Shown here: positions 1 to 9,356 of the stretch, piece by piece
Numbering within the stretch: position 1 is the first letter of the stretch
Layout: the number at the start of each line of letters is the position of its first letter
Source of the DNA: Heyndrickxia vini
Lineage (GTDB): Bacteria > Bacillota > Bacilli > Bacillales > Bacillaceae_C
Direction: 5' to 3'
DNA: 64,000 nucleotides
Assembly (NCBI RefSeq): GCF_016772275.1
Contig: NZ_CP065425.1
Span: 1,616,653-1,680,652 of the forward strand
Translations under genes and position numbers: made by a program
The notes under the pieces: generated by a model
Seen by the model: the letters and a program-made list of their open reading frames with translations, nothing else
Databases searched by the model: none
What the model was told of the DNA's origin: nothing

Positions 1-1
1 T

Positions 2-139
2 CCATCAGATGCAAAGATTATTGATGAATATGTTTTGCATCAAAAAGTTGAGAATGGTAAAGTGGATTTATCAATATATTTCCAAGTAACCGAAAATATT
101 GCGAAAGCAAAACCAATTATTCAAGGAGACGCTGAATGA
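2..139 (+). CDS. yqfD: YqfD sporulation protein, C-terminal fragment
   Basis: The window opens inside a gene; the last 45 codons are visible and end in TGA. The tail ([15 protein letters not shown] ... [12 protein letters not shown]) resembles the C-terminus of YqfD, a membrane-associated sporulation protein that precedes phoH in Bacillus. The stop overlaps the phoH start as ATGA, implying translational coupling. Identification rests on position plus the tail; the N-terminal part lies outside the window. Confidence 0.75.
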   Translation, partial: PSDAKIIDEYVLHQKVENGKVDLSIYFQVTENIAKAKPIIQGDAE

Positions 140-1098
140 CTGAAGATTCAATAACATCAAACCTTCAATTACAAAATACAAATGAAGCAATTGCTTTATT
201 TGGTATATCAGATGTGAATTTGAAATTACTGGAACAAGAATACGAAGTATCAATCGTTACCCGTGGAGAAACGATAGATGTTTCGGGAAATGAAAGCAAT
301 GTGGAGAAAGTTTACCATATTTTGTTTCAACTGCTAAAAATAATTCGGCAATCTATCAATATTAGTCAACGTGATGTTGTCTATGCTATCCAAATGGAAA
401 AGCAAGGAATACTCGAGTATTTTGCAGAAATATATGAAGAAGAAATCACTAAAAATGCAAAGGGCAAACCGATCCGAGTAAAAACATTAGGACAAAGACA
501 ATATATTGCTGCAATTAAAAAGAACGATTTAGTATTTGGAATTGGCCCCGCAGGCACAGGGAAGACATATTTAGCCGTTGTCATGGCAGTAAGTGCGTTA
601 AAAAGCGGCCATGTCAAACGGATCATACTAACGAGACCTGCTGTAGAAGCGGGAGAAAGTTTGGGCTTCTTACCGGGTGATTTAAAGGAGAAAGTGGATC
701 CCTACTTACGTCCACTGTACGATGCATTAAATGATGTATTGGGCAGTGAACATACAAACCGTTTAATTGAACGAGAAACAATTGAAATTGCGCCTCTCGC
801 CTATATGAGAGGAAGAACATTAGACGATGCCTTTGTCATTCTTGATGAGGCACAGAACACAACACAAGCGCAAATGAAAATGTTTTTAACACGCTTAGGT
901 TTTAATTCAAAGATGGTAATTACCGGGGATCGAACGCAGGTAGATTTACCAAAAGGAGTTCAATCCGGCCTCGTCGCCGCGGAAAAGATATTGGACAATG
1001 TCCAAGGCATCTCGTTTACGCATTTAGAACAAAGTGATGTTGTTAGACACCCGCTTGTTGCAAAAATTATTGATGCTTATAATCACCATTCCATTTAA
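136..1098 (+). CDS. phoH: PhoH family ATPase
   Basis: This 320-residue protein has the usual length for a Bacillus PhoH-like ATPase. A KH-like N-terminal region (about 1-110) precedes a P-loop ATPase core with Walker A GPAGTGKT (about 137-144) and Walker B VILDEAQN (about 234-241), the latter typical of PhoH/RNA-helicase-like NTPases. PhoH proteins are cytoplasmic and are linked to RNA metabolism and ribosome maturation, in keeping with ybeY and era just downstream. The start is the ATGA overlap with yqfD. A hairpin terminator follows the stop. The family is certain; the cellular role is inferred. Confidence 0.95.
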   Translation: MTEDSITSNLQLQNTNEAIALFGISDVNLKLLEQEYEVSIVTRGETIDVSGNESNVEKVYHILFQLLKIIRQSINISQRDVVYAIQMEKQGILEYFAEIYEEEITKNAKGKPIRVKTLGQRQYIAAIKKNDLVFGIGPAGTGKTYLAVVMAVSALKSGHVKRIILTRPAVEAGESLGFLPGDLKEKVDPYLRPLYDALNDVLGSEHTNRLIERETIEIAPLAYMRGRTLDDAFVILDEAQNTTQAQMKMFLTRLGFNSKMVITGDRTQVDLPKGVQSGLVAAEKILDNVQGISFTHLEQSDVVRHPLVAKIIDAYNHHSI

Positions 1099-1127
1099 CC
1101 CGACCAAAAAATCGGGTTATTTTTTAT
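1097..1127 (+). terminator. Rho-independent terminator after phoH
   Basis: A 7-bp stem AACCCGA/TCGGGTT with an A-rich loop is followed by a T-tract. It overlaps the phoH stop codon. Confidence 0.85.
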
Positions 1128-1227
1128 TATTAATATTTATGAGTGCAATTTTGTACAAAAACTGATATGATTTTACATAATTAGGGAAGGAAACACCGCA
1201 AAACATAAAATTGGTGGTGGGAGTTTA

Positions 1228-3369
1228 ATGAATCTTCAAGATTATATTAGCAAGATCCGCACTTTTTTAAGTTACAAAGTGTTTACAATCATTTGTTTTT
1301 TGTTATTAGCTATTGTTCTTTATGGTGTCCTTTTTTATAATGTAAAGCCGCAAACGTATGATGTAGAACTGTTTTCCGTTTCGGATAAAACGATTCGTTC
1401 CCCAAAAACAATTGTGGATGAGGAGAAAACGAAAGAAGAACAACAAAAAGCTGCTGATGCTGTTGAAAAGGTATATACGTTTAAAAAGGAAAAACAACAA
1501 AATCGTGTTTCTTTAATTGATTCCATTTTTGAATTTGTTCAGGATATTAATAAAGAAAACTTAATAGGTAAAGAAAAAACAGATGGAAAACCCGAAAGAA
1601 AGTCATTTGAAGAAAAACTTGAATTGTTGAAATCAAACTTGACAGCAAATGTTAATGAGGATGTTACAAAATCAATTCCGGATGAAGTATTCATGGCGTT
1701 ATTAAAATCAAATCAAAATGATTTAGAACGTGCACGAACGATTGTAGTCGGACAAGTAGAGACGTTAATGAGTGAAAAGATTCGTGAAGAAAATGTTCCG
1801 CATTATAAAAATTTAATCTCCGATCGAATTGGACTTACAAGTTTACAAAGTAGTTTAAAAGATGCAAGTGTTGAACTTGGAAAATATGCAATTGTAGCAA
1901 ATGATATTTATGATCCCGAACAAACAGAAGAAAGAAAAAAACAAGCAATCCAAAGTGTGGAACCGGTAAAGATTCTACAAGGACAGGTTATTGCGCAAGA
2001 AGGCCATCTTATCGATCATGAAACATATCATCAATTAGAACTACTCGGTTTACTAAAAAGTAATCCAAGTATAAAACCATACATAGGTCTCGGTATTTTT
2101 GTATTTTTAATTATCGGTTCTTTATATTTATACTTTGCAACTTTTCGGGTAAAAGAGGAAAAAAAGCAAAATTATTTAATTCTTTTAAGTTTTATTTTTA
2201 TTATAAGTTTAATATTAATGGAAATTGTGGGAATTATTTCTGAGCTGGAATTGAATAATATTGGTTATATCTTTCCAGCTGCCATGGCTCCAATGCTTAT
2301 AAGAATTATGCTCAATGAACGATTTGCATTTATATTAACCATTATTCTTGCTGCTTGTGGGAGTATAATTTTCCATGATGAAATCGCAGGATCAATCAAT
2401 GTGGAAATCGCAATATATATTTTGTTCAGTGGGACTGCGGGTATTTTGCTATTAACCAACCGTAATCGCAGATCTAATATTTTGCAAACTGGTTTTTATG
2501 TATCGATTATTAATGTGTTAATTATTTTCTTTTTACTATTTCTTGGTAATGGACAATTAACTAAAATGGAGTATGTCTATTATTTAACTTTTGCTTTTGT
2601 TTCCGGATTATTATCTGCAATTTTAACAATTGGTTTATTGCCTTTCTTTGAGGCAGGTTTTGGGATTTTATCGACTTTAAAACTAATTGAACTCTCAAAC
2701 CCTAATCATCCGTTACTGAAAAAGATATTAATGGAAGCTCCGGGAACATATCATCATAGTGTCATGGTTGCGAATTTAGCGGAATCTGCTTGTGAGGCGG
2801 TTGGTGCGAATGGTCTTTTAGCACGTGTGGGATGTTATTACCATGATATTGGTAAAACGAGAAGACCACAGTTTTTTATTGAGAATCAAATTAATATAGA
2901 GAATCCCCATAACCATATTTCACCTGAAACAAGTAGAGATATTATTATTGCCCACGCCAAGGATGGAGCTGAGATGCTTAAAAAGCACAAGCTTCCAAGA
3001 GAAATTGTAGATATAGCTGAACAACATCATGGGACAACTTTATTAAAATATTTTTATTATAAGGCTAAAGAAGAGGATGAAGAACTAAACGAATCAGACT
3101 TCCGCTATCCCGGACCGAAACCGCAAACAAAAGAAGCAGCAATTATTAGTATTGCGGATAGTGTGGAAGCCGCGGTTCGCTCGATGGCACGTCCAACACC
3201 GGAGCAAATTAAAGATGTCATCCAGTCCATTGTTCAAGACCGATTGCAGGATGATCAATTGAATGAATGTGATATTACTCTTAAAGAGTTAGAAGTAATT
3301 AAGAAAACGTTTTGTGAAACACTTAACGGGATTTTTCATTCTAGAATTGAATACCCAAATACAAAGTAA
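1228..3369 (+). CDS. pgpH: 7TM-HD family cyclic-di-AMP phosphodiesterase (PgpH/YqfF)
   Basis: The 713-residue protein has one N-terminal membrane segment (about 17-37), a large extracytoplasmic region, a cluster of seven hydrophobic segments (about 285-475) and a cytoplasmic HD domain. The HD motif is in GCYYHDIGK with His539-Asp540, preceded by TYHHSVMVANLAE. This is the architecture of PgpH, which hydrolyses c-di-AMP. It lies between phoH and ybeY as in B. subtilis (yqfF). The start has the site GGTGGTGGGAG. Inferred role: control of c-di-AMP level and hence osmotic and cell-wall balance. Confidence 0.95.
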   Translation: MNLQDYISKIRTFLSYKVFTIICFLLLAIVLYGVLFYNVKPQTYDVELFSVSDKTIRSPKTIVDEEKTKEEQQKAADAVEKVYTFKKEKQQNRVSLIDSIFEFVQDINKENLIGKEKTDGKPERKSFEEKLELLKSNLTANVNEDVTKSIPDEVFMALLKSNQNDLERARTIVVGQVETLMSEKIREENVPHYKNLISDRIGLTSLQSSLKDASVELGKYAIVANDIYDPEQTEERKKQAIQSVEPVKILQGQVIAQEGHLIDHETYHQLELLGLLKSNPSIKPYIGLGIFVFLIIGSLYLYFATFRVKEEKKQNYLILLSFIFIISLILMEIVGIISELELNNIGYIFPAAMAPMLIRIMLNERFAFILTIILAACGSIIFHDEIAGSINVEIAIYILFSGTAGILLLTNRNRRSNILQTGFYVSIINVLIIFFLLFLGNGQLTKMEYVYYLTFAFVSGLLSAILTIGLLPFFEAGFGILSTLKLIELSNPNHPLLKKILMEAPGTYHHSVMVANLAESACEAVGANGLLARVGCYYHDIGKTRRPQFFIENQINIENPHNHISPETSRDIIIAHAKDGAEMLKKHKLPREIVDIAEQHHGTTLLKYFYYKAKEEDEELNESDFRYPGPKPQTKEAAIISIADSVEAAVRSMARPTPEQIKDVIQSIVQDRLQDDQLNECDITLKELEVIKKTFCETLNGIFHSRIEYPNTK

Positions 3370-3390
3370 AGTAAAAAAGGATGTAATAAT

Positions 3391-3858
3391 ATGTTAATAA
3401 TTGATTTTATTGATGAAACAAATGAGATTACCGAACAAAATAAAGAACTAATTGAAGATTTATTGAATTTTGCCTCCAAAAAATTAGAAATTGAAGACGG
3501 AAGTGAAATATCAGTAACCTTTGTAACCAATGAAAAAATCCAAGAAATCAATCGTGATTATCGTGGAAAAGATCAACCAACCGATGTTATTTCTTTCGCG
3601 ATGGAAGAATTGGGAGAGGATGAACTAGTCATTCAAGGGATAGAAATGCCTAGAGTACTTGGTGATATTATCATTTCTGTGCCAAAAACGAAGGAGCAAG
3701 CTACTGAGTTTGGTCATTCGTTTGTGAGGGAATTAGGCTTTTTGGCGGTGCATTCATTATTGCATTTGATTGGATATGATCATATGACGGAAGAAGACGA
3801 AAAAGAAATGTTTGGATTACAAAGGGATATTCTTGATGAATACGGACTTAAAAGATAG
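3391..3858 (+). CDS. ybeY: Endoribonuclease YbeY (16S rRNA maturation)
   Basis: This 155-residue protein carries the diagnostic metal-binding motif H-x3-H-x5-H as HSLLHLIGYDH (His121, His125, His131). YbeY is a single-strand-specific metallo-endoribonuclease acting in 16S rRNA 3' maturation and ribosome quality control. It starts 21 bases after pgpH, and its 3' end overlaps dgkA by 23 bases, so the genes are probably co-transcribed and coupled. Length and motif are complete. Confidence 0.96.
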   Translation: MLIIDFIDETNEITEQNKELIEDLLNFASKKLEIEDGSEISVTFVTNEKIQEINRDYRGKDQPTDVISFAMEELGEDELVIQGIEMPRVLGDIIISVPKTKEQATEFGHSFVRELGFLAVHSLLHLIGYDHMTEEDEKEMFGLQRDILDEYGLKR

Positions 3859-4228
3859 AAGTAGTTTTTGGAGATCATTTACATTTGCCTTTCGTGGAAT
3901 TTATCATGGATTCACGACAGAAAAAAATTTGCGTTTTCATTTTGCCGCTTCCATTGTAGTAATCATCTTTGGAATTGCATTAAATTTACGTTTAGTTGAA
4001 TGGTTATTTGTGATAATATGTATTTTCGGTGTGATTTCATTAGAGTTAATAAATACAGCAATAGAAAGAATTGTTGATTTAGTTTCACCAACTTACCATC
4101 CATTAGCGAAACAAGCTAAAGACGTTGCTGCAGCAGCCGTCCTTTGTTTTTCTTTTATGGCAATAATCATTGGATGTCTCATATTTATTCCTAAGATTAT
4201 TAATATTATAAGGCTATATTTAGGCTAG
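3836..4228 (+). CDS. dgkA: Undecaprenol/diacylglycerol kinase, DgkA family
   Basis: The 130-residue integral membrane kinase has the family signature ELINTAIERIVDL followed by HPLAKQAKDVAAAAVL, and three hydrophobic segments. In Gram-positive bacteria this family mainly phosphorylates undecaprenol to recycle the peptidoglycan lipid carrier. ATG at 3836 is chosen (MNTDLKDRSSFWRSF); an in-frame ATG 24 bases upstream lies deeper within ybeY and adds residues not typical of the family. The stop lies inside a terminator stem. Confidence 0.93.
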   Translation: MNTDLKDRSSFWRSFTFAFRGIYHGFTTEKNLRFHFAASIVVIIFGIALNLRLVEWLFVIICIFGVISLELINTAIERIVDLVSPTYHPLAKQAKDVAAAAVLCFSFMAIIIGCLIFIPKIINIIRLYLG

Positions 4229-4254
4229 TAGCATTTTAATGCTACTAGCCTTTT
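4223..4254 (+). terminator. Terminator at end of dgkA
   Basis: A strong hairpin, GGCTAGTAGC paired with GCTACTAGCC, is followed by TTTT; it includes the dgkA stop codon. Confidence 0.85.
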
Positions 4255-4278
4255 CATACAAAAAAGTAAAGCATTTCA

Positions 4279-4372
4279 TGTCTGTCCGGCCGCAGTAACT
4301 AGACCCTCGAGGTTAAATAAACTTCGCAATTAAAGTACTTGTCCGGGCTGATCAAGTCGCTTTCCGCTTTTC
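4279..4372 (+). repeat. Bacillaceae-type intergenic repeat, degenerate copy A
   Basis: This 94-bp stretch begins TGTCTGTCC, contains CCCTCGAGGT, and ends GGGCTGATCAAG ... GCTTTCCGCTTTTC. These words recall a GC-richer intergenic repeat I know from Bacillus genomes (TGTCTAGCTCCAGCG ... GGCGCTTGCGCTTTTC). Two further degenerate copies are at 24830-24982 and 27169-27234. It is noticeably GC-richer than the AT-rich DNA around it. The rest of the 4229-4529 gap holds only a terminator and the cdd upstream region. Confidence 0.6.
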
Positions 4373-4505
4373 TAAGTTTGCAGAGAAATTCTCTTTACGG
4401 TAAAATATTTTCAAAGCTTGTTTAGTTCAAAGTTTAATTTTGAACTTTTAAAATTTTCTAAACAAAATAAAAATATTCCATAACTTTATGGTGAATTTGT
4501 AGTAA

Positions 4506-5841
<1,336 letters not shown>

Positions 5842-5991
5842 GTTTTTTGTTCATGAAAGATGATTATGCATCCTTTTTGATTAGCAATATTTACGTCACA
5901 TGTTCCAAGAAGTCCTGGTAAAGCTATTTATTAAAGGCTTTACAAAATTATTTCATGATTTTTTTCAACATGAAAGGCGGGAATAATTATT

Positions 5992-6135
5992 ATGATTGAA
6001 TTTACCTGGAAAGTCTTTGCGGAAACTGGAAGTATTGATACGTATTTGCTATTTAAAGAGTTAGAAAAAGATCGTCAAGATGAGCCGTTAAAAACAGATC
6101 ATGAATTTTCTGAATTGGATTTTCCCATTTCATAA
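5992..6135 (+). CDS. yqzL: YqzL family small protein
   Basis: A 47-residue protein beginning MIEFTWKVFAETGSID and ending ELDFPIS. The tryptophan-containing N-terminus, the YLLFKELE centre and the DFPIS tail are hallmarks of YqzL, found between era and recO in Bacillus. Its function is unknown. It has the site AAAGGCGGG about 11 bases upstream. Confidence 0.9.
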   Translation: MIEFTWKVFAETGSIDTYLLFKELEKDRQDEPLKTDHEFSELDFPIS

Positions 6136-6186
6136 ACTTGGTTTGTTTTCACCCAAAGTATTTAGTGCTTTGGAAGGATGGAAATC

Positions 6187-6939
6187 ATGCTGCAAAAATG
6201 TGAAGGCATTGTCATTAGGTCAACAGATTATGGTGAAACAAATAAAATAGTAACATTATATACACGTGAATTTGGGAAAATAGGAGTTATAGCAAGGGGG
6301 GCGAAAAAACCTAATAGTCGCCTCTCCGCTGTTTCTCAAATTTTTACATACGGTTATTTTTTAATTCAGACTAGTACTGGATTAGGTGTGATGCAACAGG
6401 GAGAAATGATCTCATCGATGCGCTCAATTCGTGAAGACATTTTTAGAACTGGTTATGCAGCATATATTGTTGATCTCTTAGATAAAGGTGCAGACGATAA
6501 AAATCCCAATCCCTTTCTTTTCGAGCTTTTACTGCAAACATTAAATTATATTAACGAAGATTATGATAACGAAATCATAACTAATATTTTTGAAATGAAG
6601 ATGTTAAATGTTTTAGGTTTATATCCAGTAATGGATCAATGTACAATTTGCGGTAATCAAGATGGAAGATTTGCTTTTTCGATTCGGGAGAATGGACTTA
6701 TTTGTCATCGCTGCTTTGCACGAGATCCTTATCGTATTACAATTTCCCAAAGTGCACTCAAATTGTTACGACTATTTTATTATTTTGATTTATCACGACT
6801 TGGACAAATTTCGGTAAAGGAAGAAACGAAAAAAGAATTACGCACAATTATTTCAATGTATTATGATGAATATTCAGGTTTACACTTGAAATCCAAAAAG
6901 TTTTTAGAGCAAATTGATAAATTTAAAGACATGTTTTGA
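6187..6939 (+). CDS. recO: DNA repair protein RecO
   Basis: The 250-residue protein has an N-terminal OB-fold (about 1-80: [20 protein letters not shown]) and a C-terminal zinc-binding part with CTICG ... CHRCF (about 151-175). RecO anneals single strands and works with RecF and RecR to load RecA at gaps. ATG at 6187 is preferred because GGAAGG lies 9 bases upstream; an ATG at 6178 would directly abut that site. Confidence 0.95.
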   Translation: MLQKCEGIVIRSTDYGETNKIVTLYTREFGKIGVIARGAKKPNSRLSAVSQIFTYGYFLIQTSTGLGVMQQGEMISSMRSIREDIFRTGYAAYIVDLLDKGADDKNPNPFLFELLLQTLNYINEDYDNEIITNIFEMKMLNVLGLYPVMDQCTICGNQDGRFAFSIRENGLICHRCFARDPYRITISQSALKLLRLFYYFDLSRLGQISVKEETKKELRTIISMYYDEYSGLHLKSKKFLEQIDKFKDMF

Positions 6940-6945
6940 TAATCA

Positions 6946-6980
6946 AACTCTCGCTTAAACACAGTGTCGAGGGTTTTCTT
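6946..6980 (+). terminator. Terminator after recO
   Basis: The stem AACTCTCG/CGAGGGTT (one G-T wobble) is followed by TTTCTTTTT. Confidence 0.7.
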
Positions 6981-7001
6981 TTTGGAATTTTAGCAAAAAT
7001 C

Positions 7002-7029
7002 TTTTCAATATGTCTAAATAGTATATAAT
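7002..7029 (+). promoter_or_regulatory. Putative sigma-A promoter for ccpN-ppsR
   Basis: A perfect -10 hexamer TATAAT (7024-7029) lies 16 bases after a weak -35 TTTTCA (7002-7007), just past the recO terminator. Confidence 0.4.
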
Positions 7030-7085
7030 AATTAAAGTATAAGTATAACTCTTTAACGATTTTTATATGTTAGGTGGTGTAGAAA

Positions 7086-7715
7086 ATAGAACTAAATAAA
7101 AGGCAGGAGACAATATTACAAATTGTTAAAGATAACGGTCCTATAACCGGCGAACATATTGCTGAGAAGTTAAATTTAACGAGAGCAACTCTAAGGCCGG
7201 ATTTAGCGATCTTAACGATGGCAGGATATTTGGATGCAAGACCTAGAGTTGGTTATTTCTATACAGGAAAATCAAGTGCACAACTACTAACGGAAAATTT
7301 AAAGAAAATCATTGTGAAAGACTATCAGTCTATGCCGGTTGTTGTGAACGAAAATATTTCGGTTTATGATGCAATCGTTACGGTTTTTTTGGAAGACGTT
7401 GGTACACTATTTGTCGTTGATGAAAAGCTTTTATTAGTCGGAGTTCTTTCTCGAAAAGATTTGTTGCGGGCAAGTATCGGTAAACAAGAACTCTCTTCTT
7501 TACCAGTGAATATTATAATGACAAGAATGCCGAATATTACAATGTGCAAAAAAGATGATTTATTAATCGATGTTGCAAAAAAATTAATTGAAAAGCAAAT
7601 CGATTCTATTCCAGTTGTAAAGGAAACGACCACTAATGGTTACGAGGTAATTGGCAGAATAACAAAAACAAATATAACAAAAGCATTTGTAGCACTTGCA
7701 GATGAAGATTTATAG
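7086..7715 (+). CDS. ccpN: Transcriptional repressor CcpN (HTH + CBS), apparent ATA start
   Basis: The protein has an N-terminal HTH (IELNKRQETILQIVK ... LTRATLRPDLAILTM) and two CBS domains, the architecture of CcpN, which represses gluconeogenic genes in B. subtilis in an ATP/ADP-dependent way. Homology extends upstream of the first in-frame ATG (7218), which would delete the HTH. No ATG, GTG or TTG lies in frame between the upstream TAG (7080-7082) and 7218. ATA at 7086 sits 6 bases after the strong site AGGTGGTG and matches the family N-terminus, giving 209 residues. Alternatives are a nonsense mutation in codon 2 after GTG 7077, or a sequence error. ppsR follows after 20 bases, the usual pairing. 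Confidence 0.85.
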   Translation: MELNKRQETILQIVKDNGPITGEHIAEKLNLTRATLRPDLAILTMAGYLDARPRVGYFYTGKSSAQLLTENLKKIIVKDYQSMPVVVNENISVYDAIVTVFLEDVGTLFVVDEKLLLVGVLSRKDLLRASIGKQELSSLPVNIIMTRMPNITMCKKDDLLIDVAKKLIEKQIDSIPVVKETTTNGYEVIGRITKTNITKAFVALADEDL

Positions 7716-7735
7716 TAAAGGATGGTGATCTTTAA

Positions 7736-8536
7736 ATGACAAGACCAATTATATATGTAGTTTCTGATTCAGTCGGTGAAACAGCTGAATTAGTTACAAA
7801 GGCCGCCATTAGTCAATTTAATGGGAAAGATGCAGAAATTAAACGTTTTCCATATGTAGAGGATTACCAGCATATTGATGAGGTGGTTTCGTTAGCTAAG
7901 CTAAATCATGGAGTAATTATCCATACTTTAGTTAAGCCGCAAATGAGAGCATATCTAAAAAAACAAGCTATCGGTCAAAAAGTAAATGAAGTGGATATTA
8001 TTGGTCCGTTAATGGATAAATTCCAAGAATTATATCATAAAGAACCGTTGTGTGAACCTGGATTAGTTAGAAAATTGGACGATGATTATTTTAAAAAGGT
8101 TGAAGCGATTGAATTTGCTGTAAAATATGATGATGGTAGAGATCCGAGAGGAATACTCCGTGCAGATATCGTTTTGGTAGGTGTTTCGAGAACATCTAAA
8201 ACCCCATTATCGCAATATCTCGCACATAAACGCTTTAAAGTGGCTAATGTTCCGCTTGTTCCTGAAGTCGATCCGCCTGAAGAGCTTTTTCAAGTATCTC
8301 CTGAAAAATGCTTCGGGCTCAAAATTAGCCCGGAGAAACTTAATTTTATTCGAAAAGAACGACTTTTAGCTCTTGGTTTAAATGATGAGGCAAGTTATGC
8401 AAATATAAACCGGATTAAAACTGAAATAGATTATTTTGATTCAATTGTTTCTAAAATGGGCTGCAAAGTAATTGATGTAACGAATAAAGCGGTTGAAGAA
8501 ACAGCAAATATTATTATAAATATGAAGCGGCTATAG
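7736..8536 (+). CDS. yqfL: PPDK regulatory protein family (YqfL; kinase/pyrophosphorylase)
   Basis: A 266-residue DUF299 protein with the P-loop-like [11 protein letters not shown] (about 148-158) and the N-terminal [15 protein letters not shown]. In other bacteria this family phosphorylates and dephosphorylates pyruvate,phosphate dikinase or PEP synthase. In B. subtilis YqfL acts with CcpN, and here it directly follows ccpN, so a role as CcpN modulator is a reasonable inference. The start has AAAGGATGGTGATC upstream. Confidence 0.93.
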   Translation: MTRPIIYVVSDSVGETAELVTKAAISQFNGKDAEIKRFPYVEDYQHIDEVVSLAKLNHGVIIHTLVKPQMRAYLKKQAIGQKVNEVDIIGPLMDKFQELYHKEPLCEPGLVRKLDDDYFKKVEAIEFAVKYDDGRDPRGILRADIVLVGVSRTSKTPLSQYLAHKRFKVANVPLVPEVDPPEELFQVSPEKCFGLKISPEKLNFIRKERLLALGLNDEASYANINRIKTEIDYFDSIVSKMGCKVIDVTNKAVEETANIIINMKRL

Positions 8537-8600
8537 AATTAGGAGGATGTCTTTAGAGTATTTCAATATGCTTTTGGACATCCTCGTAATTTTATAGCCG
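8528..8600. repeat. Long imperfect inverted repeat overlapping the ppsR stop
   Basis: The left arm (CGGCTATAGAATTA, then GAGGATGTC) pairs with the right arm (GACATCCTC, then TAATTTTATAGCCG), about 22 pairs with small bulges and a 25-base AT-rich loop. The right arm is followed by no long T-run, so it is not a textbook terminator. It may end the ccpN-ppsR transcript, protect the mRNA, or be a remnant of a small mobile element. Confidence 0.6.
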
Positions 8601-8856
8601 TCCAAAACAGAAGCTTTTAATACATCGACTAATAAAATAAAAGATATAAGTAAAAATATATGGTCAAGAAAGAGAAAATATACTATAATAAAAAATTGTG
8701 ATAAAAATGTATTTAAAATAGGTTTAGAGTCATGAATAAAGGAATAAACTAACTATTGGGATATGTCAAGTTTCTAAGCCTAGAAAAATTCGACAAAAGT
8801 AAAAAAATACAATCAGAGTTTGGAAAAGAAAGAAGGATTCTGTGGAGTGATGTAGA
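8601..8856. other. Intergenic region without a recognisable gene
   Basis: Very AT-rich DNA between ppsR and yqxD. It contains possible -10-like words (TATACTATAATA near 8680-8695) but no supported ORF, RNA or terminator. The GTGGAGTGAT ribosome-binding-like site for yqxD lies at its end. Confidence 0.5.
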
Positions 8857-9327
8857 ATAGTTACTAATACAGAAAGAAATGGAACAACTATTTTTGTTGA
8901 TGCGGATGCGTGTCCTGTAAAACAAGAAATCATATCTGCCGCAATGAAATATAGCTTGCCCTATATATTTATCGCTTCTTATGCGCATAAATCAAGTAAA
9001 CATGATGAACGATGGATTTATGTAGATCCGGATAAAGAATCTGCAGATCTTTTTATAATGAATCATGTTCAAAAAAATGACATAGTTGTCACACAGGATA
9101 TCGGGTTAGCAAGTCTCGTACTTCCTAAGCATGTATTCGCTATTTCTCCTAGAGGCAAGGAATATAAGGAAGAAGCGATTCAAACAGCACTTGACTTTCG
9201 GTATTTAGCTGCCAAAGCTAGACGCAGAGGGAAATATGAAAAAGGACCAAAACCCTTTACAGAACATGATAGGCAGTCCTTTATTAATAATTTTGAGGAG
9301 ATTTTGTCGAATATTGTAATAAAGTAG
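8857..9327 (+). CDS. yqxD: YaiI/YqxD family protein (UPF0178), apparent ATA start
   Basis: The conserved N-terminus TTIFVDADACPVKQEI and the later TQDIGLASLVLPK and FTEHDRQSF mark the YaiI/YqxD (DUF188) family, with a NYN/PIN-like fold; its biological role is unknown. The first in-frame ATG (8944) would remove the DADACPV motif. Upstream to the TGA at 8848-8850 there is no ATG, GTG or TTG. ATA at 8857, 9 bases after GGAG, is the best start (156 residues). A one-base indel near 8850-8853, where an out-of-frame ATG lies, is the alternative. It precedes dnaG as in B. subtilis. Confidence 0.82.
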   Translation: MVTNTERNGTTIFVDADACPVKQEIISAAMKYSLPYIFIASYAHKSSKHDERWIYVDPDKESADLFIMNHVQKNDIVVTQDIGLASLVLPKHVFAISPRGKEYKEEAIQTALDFRYLAAKARRRGKYEKGPKPFTEHDRQSFINNFEEILSNIVIK

Positions 9328-9356
9328 AAATATTAAATTTAATTGGGGATGTTTTC

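Noticed and set aside
6178..6186. Upstream ATG (6178) as recO start
   Set aside because: It abuts the GGAAGG site; ATG 6187 has proper spacing and the family N-terminus MLQKCEGIV.
7218..7715. ATG 7218 as true ccpN start
   Set aside because: It would remove the DNA-binding HTH that is clearly encoded upstream in the same frame.
8542..8557. AGGAGGATG as start of a small gene after ppsR
   Set aside because: The ATG directly abuts the site and its frame closes at once; the sequence is explained by the inverted repeat.
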